64,000 nucleotides of DNA from DASYKT01 sp963718105 (GCA_963718105.1 OY970352.1:186001-250000), one strand, 5' to 3'. Shown: positions 48,266-57,500, counted from the stretch's first letter. The notes: generated by a model from the sequence alone, not told the origin. Made by a program: numbers and translations.

Positions 48266-48295
48266 AGGAGCGCGGGCGGAAAGCCTTGCGCTCCT
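48266..48295 (+). terminator. Rho-independent terminator-like hairpin
   Basis: AGGAGCGC (48266-48273) and GCGCTCCT (48288-48295) pair perfectly, with GGC/GCC inside, followed by TTTTTG. It resembles a shortened family B arm. It would stop a transcript running past the lipoprotein gene. Confidence 0.7.
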
Positions 48296-48529
48296 TTTTG
48301 ATTTGACGCCTTATTGGAAAAGTTAGTGAGGTGGGAGCCGGGAGATAAACCTGTGGGCAGTTTTTCTTCCTTCAAGCGCCTTTTACGGTTGCTTCCTCAC
48401 TTCTACCCTTGATATGAGAAAACGACCCGAAGCGTTACAGGAAACATACGAAGCCGGCAATTTTTGCAGCTAATTTTTCTTAAAGACTGAAATTAAAGGC
48501 AGAAAAGCCGGAAAAAAAGTAAAAAAGTA

Positions 48530-48558
48530 TTGTTATTTGAAAAAAAAAGGTGTATAAA
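48530..48558 (+). promoter_or_regulatory. Candidate promoter for the second PilZ-like gene
   Basis: TTGTTA (48530-48535) and TATAAA (48553-48558) with a 17-bp A-rich spacer, 17 bp before the ATG. The short distance to the ATG would give a near leaderless transcript. Confidence 0.45.
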
Positions 48559-48575
48559 ACTTATCCCCTTTTAAT

Positions 48576-49091
48576 ATGGAGGAAGTTTTCCGCTCACTCG
48601 TGGGTCGTTTCAACGAGTCTGTGAGAGGCTATCTTAAGCCCTCGCGGAAACCTTCTTGTCTGCCCGTGCAGGTATCCATCAGGCCGAATATCCACACCAC
48701 CAGTTTGCTCAAAAATCGCCTGTCGGAAACCTACGCGCCGAAAAGAAAAGACCTTTCGATCCTTGGCGAAACCCAGGACATCAGTGAAAACGGCCTGTCC
48801 TTTATTGTCTCTTCGATCCGGTTGGGCGAACATTATCTGGTCAGCGACGGAACGGTCCTCGAACTCGAGATAGACCTGCCGGACGGGAAACTGCATGTCA
48901 AAGCGGCCGGGTGCCGTTATCAGCAGATCGATCTGGATTCTTCGGTCGGCAGATTTCTGGTTGGGGCCAGGTTTGTCGAAGTAAGTGCCAAAGACAAGGT
49001 CCTTTTGGCGGAGTACCTGGAAGCAGAAAAACGATCCCGGAAAAACAAGGTAAAAAATGTCCAGTGGGGACTGGACCTGACCCGGCCATAA
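48576..49091 (+). CDS. PilZ-like domain protein
   Basis: A 171-residue protein with an N-terminal helical part (about 1-45). A PilZ-like beta domain (about 50-160) contains TQDISENGLSFIVSS (the D/NxSxxG motif: DISENG), VLELEIDLPDG, and VGARFVEVSAKDKVLL. The upstream RxxxR motif may be provided by KRKD. The C-terminal tail is basic (EKRSRKNKVKN). It likely binds c-di-GMP or is a related scaffold. The first start at 48576 follows GGAG only weakly. The M19 peptidase gene begins 27 bp after its stop. Confidence 0.72.
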   Translation: MEEVFRSLVGRFNESVRGYLKPSRKPSCLPVQVSIRPNIHTTSLLKNRLSETYAPKRKDLSILGETQDISENGLSFIVSSIRLGEHYLVSDGTVLELEIDLPDGKLHVKAAGCRYQQIDLDSSVGRFLVGARFVEVSAKDKVLLAEYLEAEKRSRKNKVKNVQWGLDLTRP

Positions 49092-49118
49092 TCAATGCGC
49101 CGTAAATAAGGGGAAATC

Positions 49119-50303
49119 TTGCCGCTCCGGTTCAAAAAAATCTTAAAAATATTTTTGTTGATAGCAGCCGCATTGCTTATTGCATTCGCGGTTTTTTTCT
49201 TTGGTTTTGCCGCGCGGCTGGTGGCTGACACTATCAACGGCGTTTATAACAAGCCTCCTTATCAGATCTCCGACCGGGCGGGCGCGATGCACAATAAACT
49301 GCTGGTTGCCGATATGCATTGCGATGCGCTGAGCTGGGGGCGCGATCTCACGATCAAGAATGCCGGCGGCCATGTCGATATCCCGCGGATGCTGGAAGGC
49401 AACCTTGGTTTGCAGGCCTTCACCGTCGTCACCAAATCTCCGCGCGGGCTGAATATAGAAAGAAACGAAGATAAGACCGACAATATTTTCTGGCTGACGC
49501 TGGCCCAGATGCAGCCGCTGGAGAATTTGTCGAGCCTGACCAAGCGGGCTTTGTGGCAGGCGAAACAGCTTCATTACTATGCCGAAAAGTCCGGCGGCAA
49601 GCTGGCCATTATAAAAAATAAAAAAGACCTGCAGAATTTTCTCGAGCGGCGGAATACGGAAAAAGTTGTCGGAGGCTGGCTCGGCATCGAAGGCGCGCAC
49701 GCGCTGGACGGCGATATTAACAACGTCGATGTTCTTTATGACGCGGGATTTCGGATGATGTCGCCCTCGCACTTTTTTGATAACGATATCGGCGGTTCAG
49801 CGCACGGCGTAGAGAAATACGGCCTGACCGAAAAAGGCAAAGAAATGGTGCGGCGCATGGAAGCAAAAGGAATGCTTGTCGATGTTGCTCACGCGTCGGT
49901 AAAAACCATCGACGACGTGCTGGCGATGGCGACGAAACCCGTGGTTGTCTCGCACACCGGCGTGCGCGGGACGTGTGACAATAACCGCAATCTTACCGAC
50001 GACCAGCTCAGGCGTATCGCCGCGACCGGCGGCGTGATCGGGATCGGATTTTGGGACACCGCCGTCTGCGGCAGTGACGCGGCCGCGATCGGCAAGGCCA
50101 TTCGTTATGCGGCCGATATTGCCGGCGTCGGGCACGTCGCGCTGGGATCGGATTTTGATGGCGCGGTCGTCACGCCATTCGATGCCACGGGCCTCGCGCA
50201 AATTACCGAAGCTTTGATGAATGAAGGATTTAGCAGAGAAGAGATCGCCCAAATAATGGGCGGCAATATCGTGGGCCTGCTGCAAAACAACCTGCCTGAC
50301 TGA
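49119..50303 (+). CDS. M19 membrane dipeptidase family protein
   Basis: The 394-residue protein starts at a TTG (49119) with AAGGGGAAA upstream. Residues 9-33 form a membrane anchor or uncleaved signal sequence. The catalytic part matches renal-dipeptidase-type M19: DMHCDAL (metal ligands His and Asp), GIEGAHAL (bridging Glu), VDVAHAS and VVSHTGVRG (His ligands), and LGSDFDGA near 350. Members hydrolyse dipeptides, including D-amino acid containing ones. It is directly followed by a proline iminopeptidase gene, giving a small peptide-processing group. Confidence 0.93.
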   Translation: MPLRFKKILKIFLLIAAALLIAFAVFFFGFAARLVADTINGVYNKPPYQISDRAGAMHNKLLVADMHCDALSWGRDLTIKNAGGHVDIPRMLEGNLGLQAFTVVTKSPRGLNIERNEDKTDNIFWLTLAQMQPLENLSSLTKRALWQAKQLHYYAEKSGGKLAIIKNKKDLQNFLERRNTEKVVGGWLGIEGAHALDGDINNVDVLYDAGFRMMSPSHFFDNDIGGSAHGVEKYGLTEKGKEMVRRMEAKGMLVDVAHASVKTIDDVLAMATKPVVVSHTGVRGTCDNNRNLTDDQLRRIAATGGVIGIGFWDTAVCGSDAAAIGKAIRYAADIAGVGHVALGSDFDGAVVTPFDATGLAQITEALMNEGFSREEIAQIMGGNIVGLLQNNLPD

Positions 50304-50350
50304 AACCGTTCCTTTGGATTTTGTGTCTAACATCCTGTATCATTCCTGCC

Positions 50351-51307
50351 ATGAAAACGCTTTATCCCGAGATAGAACCATTTGATGATGGAATGCTGCA
50401 GGTTTCCGATCTGCACACCATTCATTACGAGCGCGTAGGCAATCCTGACGGCATTCCGGTGGTGTTTCTGCACGGCGGGCCGGGCGGCGGGCTGCTGCCG
50501 CTGTACCGCCAGTTTTTTGACCCCGCGGCTTTTCACGTGATCCTGTTTGACCAGCGCGGGTCGGGTAAGTCAACGCCTGCTTATGAGCTGAAAGAAAATA
50601 CGACCTGGGACCTGGTCGCGGATATTGAAAAGCTGCGCGAAAAATTCGTGATCGATAAATGGTATGTCTTTGGCGGTTCGTGGGGAAGCACGCTGAGCCT
50701 GGCTTATGCCGAGACGCATCCCGACCGCGTACGCGGCCTCGCGCTGCGGGGAATTTTTCTGACGCGGCGCAAAGAGCTGGAGTGGTTTTATCAATACGGC
50801 GCTTCGGAAATTTTCCCGGATCACTGGGAGCGTTTTCGCGATGAAATTCCGGAAGATGAGCGCGGCGATTTTATGACCGCTTATTACAAGCGGCTCACCG
50901 GCGACGACGAGGAAACACAGCTTTCCGCCGCCCGCGCCTGGAGCGTTTGGGAAGGTTCGACCTCCAAGCTCTACCCGAGCAAAGATCTGATCGAACATTG
51001 GGAAGGAGCGCACGAAGCACTCTCGCTCGCGCGCATCGAGTGTCATTATTTTATGAACAACTCTTTCTTTCCGACGGAAGATCATCTGCTGGAAAACGTC
51101 GGCAAGATCCGCAATATTCCGACCGTGATAGTGCAGGGGCGCTACGATGTCGTTTGCCCCATCACCAGCGCCTGGGACCTGCATAAAGCTTTTCCCGAAG
51201 CGGAACTTGTGATAGTGCCCGACGCCGGCCACTCGGTTTCCGAACCGGGAACGATTTCGGCGCTGGTCGACGCGATGGATAAATTCCGCGATAAAGAAAA
51301 AAGTTAA
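50351..51307 (+). CDS. pip: Proline iminopeptidase
   Basis: A 318-residue alpha/beta hydrolase of the S33 family, read from ATG 50351. HGGPGGG (about 42-48) is the oxyanion loop, the nucleophile elbow is GGSWGS (about 108-113), and the acid is in QGRYDVVCP with the base in DAGHSVSEPG. The cap domain contains WSVWEGSTSKLYP, typical for the family. It releases N-terminal proline in the cytoplasm. It follows the M19 gene by 47 bp and precedes a DUF4177-type gene by 76 bp. Confidence 0.94.
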   Translation: MKTLYPEIEPFDDGMLQVSDLHTIHYERVGNPDGIPVVFLHGGPGGGLLPLYRQFFDPAAFHVILFDQRGSGKSTPAYELKENTTWDLVADIEKLREKFVIDKWYVFGGSWGSTLSLAYAETHPDRVRGLALRGIFLTRRKELEWFYQYGASEIFPDHWERFRDEIPEDERGDFMTAYYKRLTGDDEETQLSAARAWSVWEGSTSKLYPSKDLIEHWEGAHEALSLARIECHYFMNNSFFPTEDHLLENVGKIRNIPTVIVQGRYDVVCPITSAWDLHKAFPEAELVIVPDAGHSVSEPGTISALVDAMDKFRDKEKS

Positions 51308-51383
51308 AAATGGAACCTGATCGCCGTTTCGGAGTGAAATGGATTGAAAAATTTACTCCGACGTAAGACGAGGTGATCAAAAT

Positions 51384-52256
51384 ATGCGTAAAAGTTTCTT
51401 CCTTAGTTTTTTGATAATTTTATTTTGTTTTTCCGGTTTGAGCGCGCAGGCCCCCCAATCGCCGCAGCCGCAATGGGAATACCTGGTGGTTGCTTTTGGC
51501 GGCGGCGCCAGCAGCCCGATAATTACTACCGAAAAAGACACGGCGCCCGCAAAGGTAGGGTATCGCCAGGTTTATTATGGTGACAAACTCGTAAGATTTA
51601 CCGATAATGCCAGTAGCCAGGCCGCGCTGGACGAGTTAGGGAAAGCGGGTTGGGAATTGGTCAGTGTTGTTCCCCCGACGGAAGACCGGCCCGTGAGTTA
51701 TGTTTTCAAGCGCCCGTACGAGCGTGTCCGCTCGCAAAAAGAATTGGCGGAAGTGACAAAGCTCGAACAGGACGCCAAAGCCGGTAAAAAGACGGTCATT
51801 AGAAAAGAGCCTCTGGTCGATCTTGACCGTGCCGAAGTGCTGGCGGCGGATGACGCGGTCGCTAACAGGGCCAAAGCCAAACTGGAAGAGGCGATCAAAA
51901 GCGCGGGCTTAAGTTCGCTGGTGAGTGTGAGGACCCGGTACGATAATTATTCCCGCGAGACCTGGGCGGAAGTAACCGTGGACGGCAGCGGCATCCTGTT
52001 AAAAGACGGAAATAAATTCCGCACCTCGGAAGCGAAAAAATATGTCAGCGAGATAGCGGCCGAGCTTTTTAAGAAAAGCGGATTGCAGGCGGTGCCGGGG
52101 ACCGACAAATATTATTTTGAAAATGGAAACGTGGACAAAAAGGGAGAGATCGTGATCAACCTGGCTGTCTTTATCAAGTACAACGGGAGAGACAACTTTG
52201 TAGGCAGAGGGGCCATCACCGGAAACTGGATGGCTTCCAATCAGCAGAAAGAATGA
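51384..52256 (+). CDS. Exported DUF4177-like protein
   Basis: The 290-residue protein has a signal peptide (about 1-22, ending SGLSAQ). Residues about 30-110 resemble DUF4177: WEYLVVAFGG, a LDELGKAGWELVSVV core and a final SYVFKR. The remaining part contains a KELAEVTKLEQDAKAGKK helix, a beta-rich portion (about 165-290) and no recognised domain. Location should be periplasmic. Its stop overlaps the HNH gene start (ATGA), an odd coupling of an exported and an intracellular protein. Confidence 0.72.
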   Translation: MRKSFFLSFLIILFCFSGLSAQAPQSPQPQWEYLVVAFGGGASSPIITTEKDTAPAKVGYRQVYYGDKLVRFTDNASSQAALDELGKAGWELVSVVPPTEDRPVSYVFKRPYERVRSQKELAEVTKLEQDAKAGKKTVIRKEPLVDLDRAEVLAADDAVANRAKAKLEEAIKSAGLSSLVSVRTRYDNYSRETWAEVTVDGSGILLKDGNKFRTSEAKKYVSEIAAELFKKSGLQAVPGTDKYYFENGNVDKKGEIVINLAVFIKYNGRDNFVGRGAITGNWMASNQQKE

Positions 52257-52774
52257 CCGGAAGAGTTTTAGTACTGAATGCTTCATACGAGCCGATAAAC
52301 GTCTGCACGGAGCGCCGCGCGGTAGTGATGATCTTTAAAGGCGTGGCCCGTATGGAGGAGCACAACGGCCATATGCTTCACTCTGCCAGGTTGGAAATGA
52401 ATGCTCCATCGGTCATCCGGCTGATGGAGTATCGCCATATTCCCCATGAGAGGAGGTCGCTGTCGCGTAAAAACATTTTGCTGCGCGACCAATATATGTG
52501 CCAGTATTGCGGCCGCACCTTTGCCCCGGCGGACCTTACACTCGACCACGTGATGCCGCGCTCGCGGGGCGGCGGCTCCACCTGGGACAACCTGGTGGCG
52601 TGCTGCAAACGCTGCAATCACCGCAAAGGCAATCAAACCCCCGAAGAATCCGGAATGAAACTGCTCAAGCGCCCCCGCGCGTTTTCGTTACATATGAGCC
52701 GGCAAATTATGAGATACTTAGGCAGGGCAGATGAAACCTGGCGCAGATACCTGTATTATGAGAGTCAGGATTAG
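52253..52774 (+). CDS. HNH endonuclease family protein
   Basis: A 173-residue protein with the HNH nuclease motif: CQYCGRTF (zinc CxxC, about 83-90), LDHVMPRSRGGGSTWDNLVACC (about 97-118, with DHV and N as catalytic core) and CxxCNHRKGNQTP (second CxxC). The N-terminal part (VLNASYEPINVC) is typical of a widespread stand-alone HNH group of unknown function. No restriction or phage genes are near. Its ATG overlaps the preceding stop, and it is followed by tatA 56 bp later. Confidence 0.9.
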   Translation: MTGRVLVLNASYEPINVCTERRAVVMIFKGVARMEEHNGHMLHSARLEMNAPSVIRLMEYRHIPHERRSLSRKNILLRDQYMCQYCGRTFAPADLTLDHVMPRSRGGGSTWDNLVACCKRCNHRKGNQTPEESGMKLLKRPRAFSLHMSRQIMRYLGRADETWRRYLYYESQD

Positions 52775-52830
52775 GCGCGAGAGCCTTTTTGGTCAGACAA
52801 GCGTCTAATGAATATTAAGGAGACTAGTAG

Positions 52831-53097
52831 ATGTTAGGATTACAGGGCTGGGAAATAATAATAATCGTAGCGGTAGTATTTTTGCTGTTTGGAGCCAGCC
52901 GTTTGCCTCAATTAGCGAAATCGCTCGGCCAGAGCCGCAAAGCTTTTAAAGAAGGCATGCGCGAAGCGGAAGAAGACTATCAATCCGAACAGGAACAGAA
53001 AAAGATCGCCGCTCCGTCAATCTCGTCGACAAGCAATATGACCGATGAGCAATTGATGGAAGAGATCGCCCGCCGCGCCGAAACAAAACAATCGTAA
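52831..53097 (+). CDS. tatA: Sec-independent translocase subunit TatA
   Basis: The 88-residue protein has one membrane helix (about 5-24, WEIIIIVAVVFLLFGASRLP), the FG hinge and the amphipathic helix (LPQLAKSLGQSRKAFKEGM), then an acidic tail. It is a TatA/TatB-type component of twin-arginine export. A strong ribosome-binding site (AAGGAG) precedes it. tatC is not adjacent. The length fits TatA better than TatB. The gene is followed by a family B palindrome. Confidence 0.93.
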   Translation: MLGLQGWEIIIIVAVVFLLFGASRLPQLAKSLGQSRKAFKEGMREAEEDYQSEQEQKKIAAPSISSTSNMTDEQLMEEIARRAETKQS

Positions 53098-53100
53098 TTA

Positions 53101-53232
53101 TGGAGCGCGGGCATCCTGCCCGCAGTGAGCGCGTTAGCGCGAAAGCCTGCTTCGTAAAAGCCCACTTAAAAAGAATTTTACAAAACACTAGCGCGGCCAG
53201 CCGCGCATTGCGGGCAGGATGCCCGCACTCCA
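53101..53232. repeat. Palindromic intergenic element, family B (copy 3)
   Basis: Arms 53101-53124 (TGGAGCGCGGGCATCCTGCCC...) and 53209-53232 are inverted with one mismatch over 24 bp; an inner GCGCGTTAGCGC / GCGCGG pair adds a second level. It lies in the convergent gap between tatA and the methyltransferase gene. Confidence 0.92.
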
Positions 53233-53239
53233 TGATTAG

Positions 53240-54064
53240 CTAAGGTTTCTTACCGCTGACCACGGTCGCCTTTATTGAAAGGCGAAAGGTCAATTCAGCT
53301 CTATCGCGATCGATCGTGCGGATGATCTCCGGCACGATCTTTTCTTTTTCTTCCGCAGTCAGAAATCTCAGCCAGCGCGGCAGAAAAAATTCCGTCAGCA
53401 AAAAAGAATCCATAAATTCCGTACCGTTTTTGTAGTCGAAAAATTCGGTTTTGGTAACGCTCTTCAGGCCTCCCAGGCCAGCTATTTCCGCGATCGCTTC
53501 CACTTGTGTGATCTGCGGTATCTCGGCTATGAGTTCCTCGACCTGCGGACCGAGCCCTTCCATTCCAGTGTTATAAAGCGCTTCCCAGAGGATCGAAAAG
53601 AATTCGCCAAAACTGCCCGCCGTCGGTAAAAAGAAAGCTACGTGGCCTCCCTTTTTTGCCGCGCGGTTGAGTTCAGCCAGAAAAGCCGGAAGATCTTGTG
53701 GCGGAATAAACGCCGCATCGGCTATAATCGTCGTAAATTTTTCGTCGGGAAAAGAAAAGCGGTTTTCGGCAGACCTTTGAAACTCGATCTCGTACATCAT
53801 GGCCTTGGCTTTTGCTTCGGCAATTCTTAAAAGCTCAATGTCGCTGTGAACACTGAAAAGCTCGACCTTCTCATCTGACTTATCTTTTATCCTTTCCGGA
53901 AGAGAGATCAGGTGATTTCCGGAACCGGGTTCGACATAAAGAAGCGAGCCTTCTTTTGGTAAAATAAGGTTTTCGTCCAGGATACTGGTAAACCGCGCGG
54001 TCCAATCATTGTCTATGTAAAGGTCGCGCAGAAACGCCGCTTCGCGTGCGGATTTTTCACTCAT
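53240..54064 (-). CDS. Class I SAM-dependent methyltransferase
   Basis: The 274-residue protein has the Rossmann-like core: motif I YVEPGSGNHLISLP (about 43-56), the acidic strand ELFSVHSDIELL, TTIIADAAFIPP (motif IV-like) and a GGHVAFFLP strand. The C-terminal part is helical. The glycine-rich loop E-P-G-S-G is adequate. Substrate is unknown. It is divergent from the SDR gene with 28 bp between starts, so promoters overlap. The start MSEKSAREAAF is at ATG 54064. Confidence 0.82.
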   Translation of the reverse strand: MSEKSAREAAFLRDLYIDNDWTARFTSILDENLILPKEGSLLYVEPGSGNHLISLPERIKDKSDEKVELFSVHSDIELLRIAEAKAKAMMYEIEFQRSAENRFSFPDEKFTTIIADAAFIPPQDLPAFLAELNRAAKKGGHVAFFLPTAGSFGEFFSILWEALYNTGMEGLGPQVEELIAEIPQITQVEAIAEIAGLGGLKSVTKTEFFDYKNGTEFMDSFLLTEFFLPRWLRFLTAEEKEKIVPEIIRTIDRDRAELTFRLSIKATVVSGKKP

Positions 54065-54092
54065 ATAAAAACTTTAGCGCGGGAGGTCGTAA

Positions 54093-54866
54093 ATGACAAA
54101 ACACGTCAGGGAATTGTTCGACTTGACAGGAAAAGCGGCCATTATTACGGGCGGCTCGCGCGGGTTGGGGCTGGAAATGGCCGAGGCGCTGGGCGAAGCC
54201 GGCGCGCGGCTGATGATCTGCGCGCGGCGGGATACCTGGCTGGCGGAGGCGCTGGAAGAATTGCGCGGGCGCGGTTTTGAAGCCGAAGGAATGCTTTGTG
54301 ATGTTGTCGCGGAAGAGCAGGTGCAGGCCGTAACGGACGCCACGGTCGCAAAATTCGGCCGCATAGATATTTTGATAAACAACGCGGGAATTACCTGGGG
54401 CGCGATGCCGGAAGATATGCCTTTGGAAAAATGGCAGCAGGTTTTGGATGTAAATCTGACCGGCTGTTTCCTTTTTGCGCGATCCGTCGGCCGCGAGATG
54501 CTGAAACAGGAAAGCGGTTCGATCGTCAACATCGCTTCGATCTCGGGAATGACCTCTTCGGCGAACGGGCCGTTTCTGGCCGGCTATGTTGCCAGTAAGG
54601 CAGGATTGATCGGATTGACGCGCGAGCTTGCGGCCAGTTGGGGGCGGAAGGGGATCCGTGTCAACGCCATTGCGCCCGGATTTTTTCATTCCCGCCTGGC
54701 GGATGCGGCGATAGATATTTACGAATCTTCTATCAGGGAAAATAATCCGATCCCGCGCATCGGCAATGAAGGCGAGTTAAAAGGCGTAACCGTCTTTCTC
54801 GCGTCTGACGCCTCCAGCTACGTTACGGGGCAAACGATCCCGGTAGATGGCGGCATGACGGTCTAG
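54093..54866 (+). CDS. Short-chain dehydrogenase/reductase
   Basis: A 257-residue classical SDR. The cofactor loop is TGGSRGLG (19-26), NNAG is at 96-99, and the catalytic Tyr165/Lys169 are in AGYVASKAG, with Ser151 before it. The late PGFFHSRL and GQTIPVDGG fit FabG-like gluconate 5-dehydrogenase-type or acyl-chain oxidoreductases. Acidic/basic residue choice at the end of the second strand (ICARRDTW) favours NADP. The adjacent acyl-CoA synthetase hints at a lipid role, but the pair is separated by 119 bp. Confidence 0.9.
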   Translation: MTKHVRELFDLTGKAAIITGGSRGLGLEMAEALGEAGARLMICARRDTWLAEALEELRGRGFEAEGMLCDVVAEEQVQAVTDATVAKFGRIDILINNAGITWGAMPEDMPLEKWQQVLDVNLTGCFLFARSVGREMLKQESGSIVNIASISGMTSSANGPFLAGYVASKAGLIGLTRELAASWGRKGIRVNAIAPGFFHSRLADAAIDIYESSIRENNPIPRIGNEGELKGVTVFLASDASSYVTGQTIPVDGGMTV

Positions 54867-54867
54867 A

Positions 54868-54979
54868 TAATGAGTAATGAATAATGATTAACGACGTGTC
54901 AATCGACACGCTATTTACAAGTAGTCATTCGCCATAATAAAACGCCAATTAATCACTATCAATTATTCGCTATTCACTA
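54868..54979. repeat. Low-confidence palindromic element, family L
   Basis: A perfect hairpin CGTGTC-AATC-GACACG (54895-54910) lies inside imperfect outer arms AGTAATGAATAATGATTAA and its relative TTAATCACTATCAATTATTCG. Similar AATAGTGAATAGT-type sequence occurs at 12920-12935 and 14325-14350. Confidence 0.45.
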
Positions 54980-54985
54980 AAACTT

Positions 54986-56572
54986 ATGGACTACGCAGCT
55001 ACAACTTTAAACCTTGCCTCGGTCATCGAGCACCATGCGAAGCTCGCGCCGCAAAGAGAAGCGATCGTGTGGAACGATGTGCGTCTTACTTTTGGACAGC
55101 TCAACGGATTCGCAAATCGCGTCGCCCATGCGCTGAACGAAATGGGTATCGGTTACGGAGACAAAGTTGCGCTGTCGTGCCCGAACCTGCCGTTCTTTCC
55201 GATCGTTTATTACGGCATACTGAAAGCCGGCGCGGTGGTCGTTCCGTTGTGCGTGCTCTTTAAGCCGCGCGAAATCGCTTACCATCTGGAAGATTCCGAC
55301 GCCAAGGCGGTTTTTGTTTTCGAGGGCACGCCGGAACTTCCGCTCAGCAAGTGGGTCAAGGAAGGTTTCGACAGCACGGAAAGCTGCAAGCACCTGATCG
55401 TAATGCCTAAAGATCCGGCCGGGCCGAGCTCGATAGAGGGCGCCAAAACGCTTACTCAAATTACCTTCGACAAACCTGACACTTTCGATACGTATCCGAC
55501 CAAACCGGACGACACCTGCGCGATACTCTACACCTCAGGCACCACGGGCCAGCCAAAAGGCGCGGAGCTTACGCATTTCAATTTAATGTCGAATGTCGTG
55601 GCGACGGACCGCACGGCGATGCCGGTCCTGGATTTTACCGGCGGCGAGCAGATGACCTGCCTGATAACTTTGCCGCTCTTTCACACGACGGGGCAGACCG
55701 TGCAGATGAACACAAATCTCTACGCCGGCAACCGCGTCGTTTTGCTGCCGCGCTTTGAACCGCAGGCGACGCTCGAAACAATGGCCAAGGAAAAGGTTAA
55801 TTTCTGGATCGGAGTGCCGACCATGTACTGGGCGATCCTGAAATTTGTCGAAGAAAGCGGGTTCGATATTTCGGCGGTAGCCGGGCATTTGAAAGTTCCG
55901 ACCTCAGGCGGAGCGCCGATGCCGGTGGAAGTAATGAAAGATTTCGCGCGCGTCTTCGGGCTGCGCGTGCTGGAAGGTTACGGGCTTTCCGAAACTTCGC
56001 CGCTGGCGTGTTTTAATCATTTTGATAAGCCTTCGAAACCGGGGACCGTCGGCCAGCCTATTTTTGGCGTGGACGTAAGGTGCGTCGATGAGGATGACAA
56101 AGAGGTGATACGCGGCGAACGCGGCGAAGTCGTCATCCGCGGGCCGAATGTGATGAAGGGATATTACAAGCGCCCGGAGGCGACGGCCGAAGCTTTTCGC
56201 AACGGATGGTTTCACACGGGCGACATCGGCATTATGGACGAAGAAGGCTATCTAGCCATCGTCGACCGAAAAAAAGATATGATCCTTCGCGGCGGCTATA
56301 ACGTGTACCCGCGCGAACTGGAAGAAGTCATCATCACGCACGAAGCGGTCTCGCTTTGCGCCGTGATCGGCGTGCCGGACGAACGCCTCGGCGAAGAAGT
56401 GAAAGCTTATGTTGTGCTTAAAGAAAATATGTCTGTCAGCGAAGATGAAATGATCGACTGGTGCCGCGGCCAGTTCGCGGCAAATAAATACCCGCGCTAT
56501 GTCGAATTTCGCGAGGCTCTGCCGATCGGCGCGACGGGGAAATTGTTAAAGAGGGAATTAAGAGAAGACTAG
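54986..56572 (+). CDS. Long-chain acyl-CoA synthetase family (AMP-forming ligase)
   Basis: The 528-residue protein is an adenylate-forming enzyme. A3/P-loop is ILYTSGTTGQPKGAE (about 180-194), A4/A5 are PTMYWAIL and EGYGLSETSP (about 331-340), and A7/A8 are FHTGDIGIMDEEGYLAIVDRKKDMILRGGYNVYP, with the catalytic Lys near 521 in GATGKLLKREL. It should activate fatty or aromatic acids to CoA thioesters in the cytoplasm. The substrate class cannot be told. There is no neighbouring thioesterase or beta-oxidation gene, only the SDR. Confidence 0.92.
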   Translation: MDYAATTLNLASVIEHHAKLAPQREAIVWNDVRLTFGQLNGFANRVAHALNEMGIGYGDKVALSCPNLPFFPIVYYGILKAGAVVVPLCVLFKPREIAYHLEDSDAKAVFVFEGTPELPLSKWVKEGFDSTESCKHLIVMPKDPAGPSSIEGAKTLTQITFDKPDTFDTYPTKPDDTCAILYTSGTTGQPKGAELTHFNLMSNVVATDRTAMPVLDFTGGEQMTCLITLPLFHTTGQTVQMNTNLYAGNRVVLLPRFEPQATLETMAKEKVNFWIGVPTMYWAILKFVEESGFDISAVAGHLKVPTSGGAPMPVEVMKDFARVFGLRVLEGYGLSETSPLACFNHFDKPSKPGTVGQPIFGVDVRCVDEDDKEVIRGERGEVVIRGPNVMKGYYKRPEATAEAFRNGWFHTGDIGIMDEEGYLAIVDRKKDMILRGGYNVYPRELEEVIITHEAVSLCAVIGVPDERLGEEVKAYVVLKENMSVSEDEMIDWCRGQFAANKYPRYVEFREALPIGATGKLLKRELRED

Positions 56573-56592
56573 TTCTGGAGAATATAGTAATT

Positions 56593-57483
56593 ATGAAAAA
56601 ACATATCTTTTTGGCCGCTGCGGCCATGTTATTTCTTTTTCTGGAAGCGGGGATCGCCACCGGCCAACCCGCGAAATGCGCCGCTGATGATTATGATTGC
56701 CGGATAAAAGATTATCAGGCTCAGATCAAGGCCGATCCGAAAGATGTCGAGGCATATTACAATCTCGGCCTCATGTACCAGAAAAAGGGTGATTACACCT
56801 CGTCCCTGGCCATGTTTGATATATACATTTCAACCGGGACGAGTAATCCGGAGTACCTGGCTGACGGATACAATAACCGGGGCTTTTCTCTGGCGCACCT
56901 GGGCAAGGATTCTCTGGCGGTGAAAGATTACACTAAGGCGATCGAGCTCTTTTCCACGAATGCCCTTTTCTATGCGAATCGCGGGGCCTCTTATAACACT
57001 CTGAAGAGTTTCAATCTGGCGGTCGACGATTTCACAAAGGCGATCGGGATGAAGAGCGACAACAGCTCATGGTATTTCGGACGGGGCTTTGCCTACATGG
57101 AGTTGAAAAATTACGTGAAAGCTCTGCCGGATTTTACAAAAGTAATGGCCCTAAACCCCGGTGACGCTGAAGCCTATTACAATCGAGGAACCATCTATTA
57201 CAGGACTCGGGAATATACCAAGGCCATCAGCGATCTCGACAAGTATATCGGTTTGAATCAAGCCCACCCGCAGTTTATGGCCGACGGGTATGAAAATCGC
57301 GGCCTCGCTCATTTTTATTTGGGAAATACACAGAAAGCGATCGATGATTTCACAAAAACCATCGAGTTGGACCCGAAAGCAAAAAGCGCCTATGGCAATC
57401 GGGCGATGGCTTACCGGAAGATAGGGAAAGTAGCGCTGGCGGCGGCGGATGAGAAAAAAGCCGCCACCTTAAAAGACCAATAG
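56593..57483 (+). CDS. Exported tetratricopeptide-repeat protein
   Basis: The 296-residue protein has a signal peptide (about 1-24, ending ATGQ). Two nearby Cys residues follow (CAADDYDC) and then about six to seven TPR units (about 47-290), with AYYNLGLMYQKKGDY, NRGFSLAHLGKDSLAVKDYTKAIEL and NRGLAHFYLGNTQKAIDDFTKTIELDPKAKSAY. The units repeat at about 34-40 residues. TPRs bind other proteins, probably in the periplasm. It starts 20 bp after the ligase stop, with GGAG upstream, so co-transcription with the ligase is plausible. Confidence 0.88.
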   Translation: MKKHIFLAAAAMLFLFLEAGIATGQPAKCAADDYDCRIKDYQAQIKADPKDVEAYYNLGLMYQKKGDYTSSLAMFDIYISTGTSNPEYLADGYNNRGFSLAHLGKDSLAVKDYTKAIELFSTNALFYANRGASYNTLKSFNLAVDDFTKAIGMKSDNSSWYFGRGFAYMELKNYVKALPDFTKVMALNPGDAEAYYNRGTIYYRTREYTKAISDLDKYIGLNQAHPQFMADGYENRGLAHFYLGNTQKAIDDFTKTIELDPKAKSAYGNRAMAYRKIGKVALAAADEKKAATLKDQ

Positions 57484-57500
57484 CCGTCCGGCGCCGCAAA

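Noticed and set aside
52253..52774. HNH gene as part of a phage or restriction system
   Set aside because: No terminase, methyltransferase partner or other phage genes; the flanks are housekeeping genes.
54093..56572. SDR plus AMP-ligase as a biosynthetic gene cluster
   Set aside because: No carrier protein, ketosynthase or tailoring genes are near; both are common housekeeping families.
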